Assembly: GCA_025355745.1 (NCBI GenBank)
Contig: JANXZA010000139.1
Coordinates: 1-51,099, forward strand
DNA length: 51,099 bases
DNA from: Rhizobacter sp.
GTDB taxonomy: Bacteria; Pseudomonadota; Gammaproteobacteria; Burkholderiales; Burkholderiaceae_C
Direction of reading: 5' to 3'
Under the pieces are notes generated by a model. It was not told the DNA's origin. It saw only the letters and a program-made list of their open reading frames with translations, and made no database searches. Below are positions 46,501-51,099 of the stretch, piece after piece; position 1 is the stretch's first letter; each line of letters opens with the position of its first letter. Position numbers and translations under genes: made by a program.

Positions 46501-46669
46501 AGAACGGCGCCGGCTTGTCGCGCACCGCCTGCACCCAGGGGCGCGCGGTGCGCACGGCGGCAGGCCAGTCGACCGTGCCGTTCATGGCCCGCAACAGCGC
46601 GGCCAGCACTTCGAATTCGGGGCGACAGGGCGCGGGCAGGCGGGCGGCAGACGGCGGTGCGGTGAACAT
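43541..46669 (-). CDS. putA: Bifunctional proline dehydrogenase / P5C dehydrogenase PutA
   Basis: A 1042-residue PutA oxidising proline to glutamate in two steps. The proline dehydrogenase barrel covers about residues 120-480 (LNLTIDAEESDRLELSLDV; MVRLVKGAYWDGEIKRAQ; YEMQRLHGMGE). The aldehyde dehydrogenase half covers 530-1035 (CISPWNFPLAIFAG; FTGSTAVAKII; AETGGINAMIVDSS; Cys802 in SAGQRCSALR). It lacks the N-terminal ribbon-helix-helix of E. coli PutA (1320 aa) and matches the minimal type (about 1000 residues, as in Bradyrhizobium), so it cannot repress itself. Residues 870-905 are an in-frame insertion encoded by a REP-like palindrome. The start ATG has AGGAAAG upstream; an Lrp-type gene diverges from it. 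Confidence 0.95.
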   Translation of the reverse strand: MFTAPPSAARLPAPCRPEFEVLAALLRAMNGTVDWPAAVRTARPWVQAVRDKPAPFWAMESLLREYPISSAEGLALMRLAEALLRVPDAETAIALTADQLGTADFQAANGGPHKMLANLSASAIALSKKFLPENENERGVFKRLGAQTVVAATVRAIQLLGRQFVLGRNIREAMGEAASARKLHASAQRSSSADSGMRFSYDMLGEGARTEVDAQRYLASYLNAVHTIADGRTAPNPQAADGISIKLSALFSRYEEAQRERVFAELLPRVWQLIEAGARGNLNLTIDAEESDRLELSLDVFEALAARVAQAFPQWRGFGLAIQAYQTRALQVVEEVARIARRHGLRFMVRLVKGAYWDGEIKRAQELGLAGYPVFTHKHHTDIAYLACARALIAHADVIYPQFATHNAGTIAAIIGMANATGATYEMQRLHGMGEAVYREVMRDSAIPVRVYAPVGEHRDLLAYLVRRLLENGANSSFVHQLADEAVNVEALLASPLVPADRVGIDAPVSLYGWQADTPGAGRANSMGIDLACGAEREPLERAVAATRVDAVPEATAIVVDATMARLRAGFEAWNSAPLAQRCAVLRRAADALEARLSEFCGLLVIEAHKTLGDCVAEVREAIDFCRYYADQGELRLATQMLPGPTGESNALHLHGRGVFVCISPWNFPLAIFAGQVAAALVAGNTVAAKPAEQTPAVALRFVALLHSAGVPADALALLHGPGETVGAALVADPRTAGVCFTGSTAVAKIINRTLAAKDGAIVPLIAETGGINAMIVDSSALPEQVVDAVVHSAFRSAGQRCSALRLLCVHEGVADAVIEMIRGALQELKVGDPALFATDVGPVIDAEAFDAISAHIARLRREARCVGESPHPLPLPHAGEGEERATTGAGELLLLPSGKKAGMRVGAHHFIPPIAFEINNIADVQQEIFGPVLHIVRWGGDVDQVILRINALGYGLTLGIQTRIDSRALRLAAAARVGNVYVNRNMIGAVVGVQPFGGEGLSGTGPKAGGPHYLFRFCAEQVVTINTAAAGGNAALLAGLH
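43954..44060. repeat. REP-like palindromic element inside putA coding sequence
   Basis: A 107-bp element bounded by CCCTCATCCC (43954-43963) and AGGGTGAGGG (44051-44060). Inside are two hairpins: a 14-bp perfect stem (44022-44035 with 44038-44051) with a 2-nt loop, and a smaller CCTTCT/AGAAGG stem at 43966-43981. It is of the same family as the intergenic element at 18126-18230. In putA it is read in frame as SPHPLPLPHAGEGEE and further Gly/Leu-rich residues, adding about 36 amino acids. Confidence 0.85.
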
Positions 46670-46744
46670 GGCGGGGCTTTCCTGGCGGGTGAAACGGAGG
46701 CGCAGAACGAATGGCCAGATTAGGGCCGGCACTTTGGCGTTAGT

Positions 46745-46770
46745 CTCTAAAAATACATGGATTTGTAGAG
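46745..46770. promoter_or_regulatory. Lrp-type operator candidate between putA and its regulator
   Basis: CTCTAAAAAT (46745-46754) and ATTTGTAGAG (46761-46770) form 10-bp inverted arms matching at 9 of 10 positions around ACATGG. The site lies 11 bp before the regulator ATG and 75 bp before the putA ATG. Lrp/AsnC proteins bind such AT-rich palindromes. The assignment is inferred from position. Confidence 0.65.
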
Positions 46771-46781
46771 AGTTGTCCAGC

Positions 46782-47279
46782 ATGAAGACCAAAGCATCGC
46801 CGCCATCGCCGCCGTTCGGGACTGCGCTCGACAAGATCGACGCCCGCATCCTGCGCGTGCTGCAAACCGATGGCCGGATCTCGAACCTGAAGCTCGCCGA
46901 GGCGGTGCACCTGTCGCCCACGGCCGTGCTCGAACGCGTCAAGCGGCTGACGCGCGACGGCATCATCCAGGGCTATGAGGTGAAGCTGAATCCCGACCCG
47001 CTCGGCGCCGGCTTGCTGGTGTTCATCGAGGTCGTTCTCGACCGCACCACGCACGATGCGATGAAGCATTTCAAGGCGGCGGTGCAGGTGCGCCCCGAGA
47101 TCCTCGAATGCCATCTGGTGGCGGGCGGCTTCGACTACCTGATCAAGACCCGCGTGGCCGACATGCAGGCTTACCGCGAGTTCGTCGGCGCCGTCATCTG
47201 GACCCTGCCCGGCGTGCGCGAGACCCGCACCTACGCGGTGATGGAGGAGGTGAAGAATACGACGCGGCTGGCGATCTGA
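46782..47279 (+). CDS. putR: Lrp/AsnC-family regulator, probable proline-responsive activator of putA
   Basis: A 165-residue Lrp/AsnC regulator. The N-terminal helix-turn-helix is at about residues 15-65 (LDKIDARILRVLQTDGRISN; LAEAVHLSPTAVLERVKRL). A RAM ligand-binding domain follows (GAGLLVFIEVVLDR ... LECHLVAGGFDYLIKTRV). The ATG at 46782 gives the standard family length; the frame is open far upstream without homology. It diverges from putA, whose product lacks its own DNA-binding domain. In alphaproteobacteria such a neighbour (PutR) activates putA in response to proline. The symbol here is assigned by context. Confidence 0.85.
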   Translation: MKTKASPPSPPFGTALDKIDARILRVLQTDGRISNLKLAEAVHLSPTAVLERVKRLTRDGIIQGYEVKLNPDPLGAGLLVFIEVVLDRTTHDAMKHFKAAVQVRPEILECHLVAGGFDYLIKTRVADMQAYREFVGAVIWTLPGVRETRTYAVMEEVKNTTRLAI

Positions 47280-47300
47280 GGGGGGCGCTTGACATCTGCA

Positions 47301-47330
47301 TCCAGTATGCTGGACACTGTTTCCAGCATG
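47301..47330. promoter_or_regulatory. Operator candidate of XRE-cupin regulator
   Basis: TCCAG-TATG-CTGGA (47301-47314) is a palindrome with perfect 5-bp arms, and a third half-site TCCAGCATG (47322-47330) runs into the start codon. A TTGACA box lies just upstream at 47289-47294, but no good -10 follows at 16-18 bp. This arrangement suits self-repression by the XRE protein. Confidence 0.5.
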
Positions 47331-47957
47331 AAGAAAACGACGTCACCACTTGAAGACATCAACCTGCGCATTGCCCGGCGCGTGGGCGGGCTGCGTGCCG
47401 GCAGCGGCCTGTCGCTCGATGGGCTCGCGGTTCGCTGCGGTGTGAGCCGTTCGATGATCTCGCTGGTCGAGCGCGGCGAGACCAGCGCCACGGCGGTCGT
47501 GCTCGAAAAGCTCGCGGCCGGCCTGGGTGTCGCGCTGGCGGCGCTGTTCGAGACCGAGCGCGAGTTACCCGGCCCGCTGATGCGGCGCGCCGAGCAGCCG
47601 CAGTGGCGCGACCCGGCCTCGGGCTACGTGCGGCGCAATGTCTCGCCGCCCGATCACCCGTCGCCGCTGCGCATCGTCGAGGTTGAGTTCCCGGCTGGCA
47701 AGCGCGTCGTGCTCGAAGGCGGCACGGCCGCGAACCCGATCGACGAGCAGGTGTGGGTGCTCGAGGGCGCGATAGCGCTGACGCTCGGCCAGGTGCGCCA
47801 CCGGCTGGCGGCGGGCGATTGCCTCGCGCTGCACATTGACGCGCCGATCGAGTTCCACAACCCGACCCGGCGCGCGGCGCGCTACGCGGTCGTAATCTCT
47901 ACAGCGATCGCGCCCGCGCCGATGCACCGTGCGTTGAGCCGGCGGACGCCCCGATGA
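47328..47957 (+). CDS. XRE-family regulator with cupin domain
   Basis: A 209-residue regulator. The N-terminal Cro/CI-type helix-turn-helix is at about residues 12-65 (INLRIARRVGGLRAGSGLSL; CGVSRSMISLVERGETSAT). The C-terminal cupin sensor domain is at about 130-195 (VVLEGGTAANPIDEQVWVLEG; LAAGDCLALH). Such proteins sense small metabolites and often control an adjacent enzyme. The GNAT gene overlaps its stop by 4 bp, so the two are one operon. The ATG at 47328 is preferred over a TTG at 47289, which would lie inside the promoter-like TTGACA. Confidence 0.88.
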   Translation: MKKTTSPLEDINLRIARRVGGLRAGSGLSLDGLAVRCGVSRSMISLVERGETSATAVVLEKLAAGLGVALAALFETERELPGPLMRRAEQPQWRDPASGYVRRNVSPPDHPSPLRIVEVEFPAGKRVVLEGGTAANPIDEQVWVLEGAIALTLGQVRHRLAAGDCLALHIDAPIEFHNPTRRAARYAVVISTAIAPAPMHRALSRRTPR

Positions 47958-48415
47958 AGATCGAGATCGACGACCTCTCCCGCCCGGCGATCCACGCGCT
48001 GCTGGCGGAGCACCTGCGCAACATGCACGCGCTCGGCCCGCCCGAGAGCGTGCATGCGCTGGACCTCGACGCGCTGCGGCGGCCCGAAATCACGTTTTGG
48101 ACCGCGTGGGAAGGCGAACTGCTGCTCGGCTGCGGCGCGTTGTTGGAGCTCGACCCGCGCCACGGCGAAGTCAAGGCGATGCGCACCCCCGAGGCGCACC
48201 GCCGCATGGGCGCAGGGCGCGCCTTGCTGAATCAGATCATCGATGTCGCGGGCTCTCGCGGCTACGAGCGGCTCAGTCTCGAGACCGGATCGGTGGCCGC
48301 GTTCCGGCCCGCACACCGCCTCTACGAAAGCGCGGGCTTCACCCGGGTCGGCGCGTTCGGCGCCTATCGCGAGGACGTGAACAGCGTCTTCATGAGCCTG
48401 CTGCTGCCGCGCTGA
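47954..48415 (+). CDS. GNAT-family N-acetyltransferase
   Basis: A 153-residue GNAT acetyltransferase. The acetyl-CoA motif A is RRMGAGRALLNQII (R/Q-x-x-G-x-G/A), preceded by the beta4 strand GEVKAMRT and followed by the motif-B region YERLSLETGS and HRLYESAGF. It resembles PhnO/ElaA-like small acetyltransferases. The ATG overlaps the XRE-cupin stop (ATGA), suggesting control by that regulator. The 3' end overlaps the convergent yggS gene by 26 bp. The acceptor is unknown. Confidence 0.9.
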   Translation: MKIEIDDLSRPAIHALLAEHLRNMHALGPPESVHALDLDALRRPEITFWTAWEGELLLGCGALLELDPRHGEVKAMRTPEAHRRMGAGRALLNQIIDVAGSRGYERLSLETGSVAAFRPAHRLYESAGFTRVGAFGAYREDVNSVFMSLLLPR

Positions 48416-49106
48416 GCCCCGGCCGCGTGCCGAAGATGGCACTGCCGACGCGCACGATAGTGGCGCCTTCGGCGATGGCGGCCTCGAGATCGGCACTCAT
48501 GCCGATCGACAACGTGTCGAGCGCCAACCCCTGGGCGCGCAATGACTGCAGCAACTCGCGCAGCGCGCGGTGCGGTGCGCGCTGCGCCTGAGTGGTGGCG
48601 GCGGGTTCGGGAACCGCCATCAAACCGCGCAAGACCAGGCGCGGCAGCGCGGCCACGGCGTGTGCGACCGCCGCCACCTCGTCCGGCGGCAGCCCGTTCT
48701 TGCTGGCCTCGCCGCTGATGTTCACTTGCAGGCAGACCTGCAACGGCGCCAGGTGCGCCGGCCGCTGCTCGCTCAGGCGCTGCGCGATCTTCAGCCGATC
48801 GACCGAATGGACCCAGTCGAACTGTTCGGCGACGACGCGGGTCTTGTTCGACTGCAGCGGGCCGATCAGGTGCCACTCGAGCTGACCGCGCTCATCGGTC
48901 AGTGTGGCGATCTTGTCGACGCCTTCCTGCACATAGTTCTCGCCGAAGCGGTGTTCGCCGGCCGCCAGTGCGCAGCGCACGGCCAGGGCGTCGAAGGTCT
49001 TGCTGACGGCCAGCAATGTGACGCTTTGCACGGGCCGCTGCGCGGCGGCGCAGGCGCGCGCAATTCGCTCGTGAAGCTGTAGGAGCTTGGTGCCGATGAT
49101 GGCCAT
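48390..49106 (-). CDS. yggS: YggS/PROSC-family PLP homeostasis protein
   Basis: A 238-residue PLP-binding protein of the YggS/PLPBP family with the alanine-racemase-type barrel. The PLP lysine is in TLLAVSKTF (Lys36). Family motifs are GENYVQEGVDK, WHLIGPLQSNK, VNISGEASKNG and the C-terminal SIGMSADLEAAIAEGATIVR with GSAIFG. It buffers pyridoxal phosphate in the cytoplasm. The ATG at 49106 gives the normal start; upstream codons are not conserved. It diverges from pilT, a neighbour it keeps in many proteobacteria, and its last 26 bp overlap the end of the GNAT gene. Confidence 0.95.
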   Translation of the reverse strand: MAIIGTKLLQLHERIARACAAAQRPVQSVTLLAVSKTFDALAVRCALAAGEHRFGENYVQEGVDKIATLTDERGQLEWHLIGPLQSNKTRVVAEQFDWVHSVDRLKIAQRLSEQRPAHLAPLQVCLQVNISGEASKNGLPPDEVAAVAHAVAALPRLVLRGLMAVPEPAATTQAQRAPHRALRELLQSLRAQGLALDTLSIGMSADLEAAIAEGATIVRVGSAIFGTRPGLSAAAAGS

Positions 49107-49195
49107 AATGCGACGAGTATCGTGCAGTGCCGCGCTTTGCATTTGGTGCAAAGGCGTTGCGCCACCGGCCGCGCTACCCAACCCCCTCAAGACCC

Positions 49196-50239
49196 ATGGA
49201 CATCACCCAACTGCTGGCGTTTTCGGTCAAGAACAAGGCCTCCGACCTGCACCTCTCGGCCGGCCTGCCGCCGATGATCCGGGTCCATGGCGATGTGCGG
49301 CGCATCAACGTCGACCCGCTCGATCACAAGCAGGTCCACGCCATGGTGTACGACATCATGAACGACTCGCAGCGCAAGAACTACGAGGAAACGCTGGAGT
49401 GCGACTTCTCGTTCGAGATCCAGGGCCTGGCGCGATTCCGCGTCAATGCGTTCAACCAGAACCGCGGCGCCGGCGCGGTGTTCCGCACCATCCCGTCGAA
49501 GATCCTGACGCTCGAGCAGCTCAACGCGCCGAAGGTGTTCGCCGAGCTGTCGCTGAAACCGCGCGGCCTCGTGCTCGTCACCGGGCCGACCGGCTCGGGC
49601 AAGTCGACCACGCTGGCGGCGATGGTGAACCACCTCAACGAGAACGAATTCGGCCATGTGCTGACGGTCGAAGACCCGATCGAGTTTGTGCATGAATCGA
49701 AGAAATGCCTGATCAACCAGCGCGAGGTCGGGCCGCACACGCTGAGCTTCGCGAACGCGCTGCGCTCGGCGTTGCGCGAAGACCCGGACGCGATCCTGAT
49801 CGGCGAAATGCGCGACCTGGAAACGATTCGCCTGGCGCTCACGGCGGCCGAGACCGGCCACCTGGTGTTCGGCACCTTGCACACCTCGAGCGCGGCCAAG
49901 ACGATCGACCGCGTGGTCGATGTGTTCCCGGCGGCCGAGAAGGAAATGGTGCGGGCGATGCTGTCGGAGTCGCTGATCGGTGTGATCTCGCAGACCTTGT
50001 GCAAGACCAAGGACGGCAGCGGGCGCATCGCCGCGCACGAGATCATGCTGGGCACGGCGGCGATCCGCAACCTGATCCGCGAAGCCAAGATCGCGCAGAT
50101 GTACTCGGCCATCCAGACCGGCAGTTCGATGGGCATGCAGACGCTCGACCAGAACCTGGCCGACCTGGTGCGCCGCAACGTCGTCTCGCCGATCGAAGCG
50201 CGCGCCAAGGCGAAGTTCCCGGAGAACTTCCCGGGTTGA
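49196..50239 (+). CDS. pilT: Type IV pilus retraction ATPase PilT
   Basis: A 347-residue hexameric ATPase that depolymerises type IV pili at the inner membrane for twitching motility. The N-terminal PAS-like domain (DLHLSAGLPPMIRVHG) precedes Walker A GPTGSGKSTT, the Asp box TVEDPIEF, Walker B ILIGEMRD and the His box GHLVFGTLHT. The PilT-specific AIRNLIRE motif near the C-terminus is present and separates it from PilU. The ATG at 49196 is the standard start. pilU follows after 68 bp. Confidence 0.97.
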   Translation: MDITQLLAFSVKNKASDLHLSAGLPPMIRVHGDVRRINVDPLDHKQVHAMVYDIMNDSQRKNYEETLECDFSFEIQGLARFRVNAFNQNRGAGAVFRTIPSKILTLEQLNAPKVFAELSLKPRGLVLVTGPTGSGKSTTLAAMVNHLNENEFGHVLTVEDPIEFVHESKKCLINQREVGPHTLSFANALRSALREDPDAILIGEMRDLETIRLALTAAETGHLVFGTLHTSSAAKTIDRVVDVFPAAEKEMVRAMLSESLIGVISQTLCKTKDGSGRIAAHEIMLGTAAIRNLIREAKIAQMYSAIQTGSSMGMQTLDQNLADLVRRNVVSPIEARAKAKFPENFPG

Positions 50240-50307
50240 CTGGGTGCAGTCGTGAGGCGGTTACAGAACAAATTTCAATGAGTGAGTTGGCTTTTTGAGG
50301 GCATGGC

Positions 50308-51099
50308 ATGGAACGCGACCAAGCATCCAAATTCGTCAACGACCTGCTGCGCCTGATGGTCTCGCGCAATGGCTCCGACCTGTTCCTGACGGCCGACTTT
50401 CCGCCCGCGATCAAGGTCGACGGCAAGGTCACCAAGGTCTCGCCGCAGCCGCTCAGCGGCCAGCACACGCTGGCCCTGACGCGGGCCGTGATGAACGACA
50501 AACAGGCGGCCGAGTTCGAGCGCACCAAGGAATGCAACTTCGCGGTGGCGCCGCAAGGCATCGGCCGCTTTCGCGTCAACGCCTTCGTGCAGCAGGGCCA
50601 CGTCGGCCTGGTGATGCGGACGATCCCGCAGGTCTTGCCGACGATCGACAGCATGAACCTGCCGCACATCCTGAAGGACATCGCGGTCGCCAAGCGCGGG
50701 CTGGTGATATTCGTGGGCGCCACCGGGTCGGGCAAGAGCACGTCGCTGGCGGCTATGGTCGATCACCGCAACGAAAACACCTTCGGCCACATCATCACGA
50801 TCGAGGACCCGGTCGAGTTCGTGCACCCGCTCAAGAACTGCATCGTCACCCAGCGCGAGGTCGGCATCGACACCGACGGCTGGGGCATCGCCCTGAAGAA
50901 CTCGCTGCGCCAGGCGCCCGACGTGATCCTGATGGGCGAGATCCGCGACCGCGAGACGATGGAGCACGCCGTCGCCTTCGCCGAGACCGGCCACCTGTGC
51001 ATGGCCACGCTGCACGCCAACAGCGCGAACCAGGCGCTCGACCGGATCATCAACTTCTTTCCCGAGGAGCGCCGCGGCCAGTTGCTGATGGACCTGTCG
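50308..51099 (+). CDS. pilU: PilT-like ATPase PilU, 3' end beyond window
   Basis: 264 codons of a second retraction ATPase, open to the window end. Visible are LLRLMVSRNGSDLFLTADF, Walker A GATGSGKSTS, the Asp box TIEDPVEF, Walker B ILMGEIRD and the His box GHLCMATLHANS. The order pilT-pilU and the motif variants identify PilU, which assists PilT during retraction. The ATG at 50308 has GAGGG 6 nt upstream; an ATG at 50303 is out of frame. Confidence 0.95.
   Translation, partial: MERDQASKFVNDLLRLMVSRNGSDLFLTADFPPAIKVDGKVTKVSPQPLSGQHTLALTRAVMNDKQAAEFERTKECNFAVAPQGIGRFRVNAFVQQGHVGLVMRTIPQVLPTIDSMNLPHILKDIAVAKRGLVIFVGATGSGKSTSLAAMVDHRNENTFGHIITIEDPVEFVHPLKNCIVTQREVGIDTDGWGIALKNSLRQAPDVILMGEIRDRETMEHAVAFAETGHLCMATLHANSANQALDRIINFFPEERRGQLLMDLS

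Overview
The window is GC-rich, densely coded bacterial chromosome. The gene set suggests a betaproteobacterium of the order Burkholderiales, probably near the Rubrivivax/Leptothrix/Methylibium lineage. It includes OxyR-KatG-Dps, UbiA, ProC, YggS next to PilT/PilU, a short PutA with an Lrp-type regulator, an XRE-cupin/GNAT pair and dispersed intergenic palindromes. The lineage is inferred from content and style; no rRNA, tRNA or database search backs it.

Layout. 0-6 kb: a TPR protein cut by the window edge, then an oxidative-stress block (oxyR; katG and dps diverging from one promoter region; a DJ-1/PfpI protein). 6-11 kb: a dCache-HAMP-GGDEF protein, a MetX-like hydrolase and release factor 3. 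11-23 kb: an accessory stretch. It holds a helicase-less type ISP-like restriction-modification protein in line with an MntA-HepT toxin-antitoxin pair, a transglutaminase/TPR lipoprotein, a decayed AbrB-PIN module beside an intact RHH-PIN module, an oxidoreductase pseudogene, FAH, PanE-like and nitrilase-like enzymes, and a BrnTA pair. 23-28.4 kb: a lone TctA permease, an oxalyl-CoA-synthetase-like ligase, a PhnD-like binding protein, then ubiA. 28.5-31.8 kb: a LuxR-type regulator diverging from a response regulator and hybrid histidine kinase. 31.8-37.7 kb: a two-gene unit of a PhoD-like phosphatase and a 1354-residue GMC oxidoreductase/hydrolase fusion. 37.8-51.1 kb: core metabolism (glutamate dehydrogenase, proC, an M1 peptidase with a membrane protein, putA with its divergent Lrp regulator, XRE-cupin plus GNAT, yggS) and the twitching ATPases pilT and pilU, the latter cut by the window end.

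How genes fit together. OxyR has both redox cysteines at 199 and 208 and sits by the peroxide genes it classically controls. Proline degradation (PutA), proline synthesis (ProC) and glutamate dehydrogenase lie within 9 kb; a 10-bp-arm inverted repeat between putA and the Lrp gene looks like the operator.

Most unusual points: (1) a 107-bp REP-like palindromic element lies in frame inside putA and adds about 36 residues to the aldehyde dehydrogenase half, while a relative of it lies intergenically at 18.1 kb; (2) the GMC/hydrolase fusion has a four-cysteine cluster and a cysteine where the hydrolase nucleophilic serine is expected; (3) the R-M gene and MntA-HepT appear to form one unit; (4) a PIN toxin is doubly inactivated beside an intact antitoxin; (5) an octanucleotide tandem repeat lies 80 bp upstream of ubiA; (6) two long inverted repeats fill the short gap between the LuxR regulator and the two-component genes.
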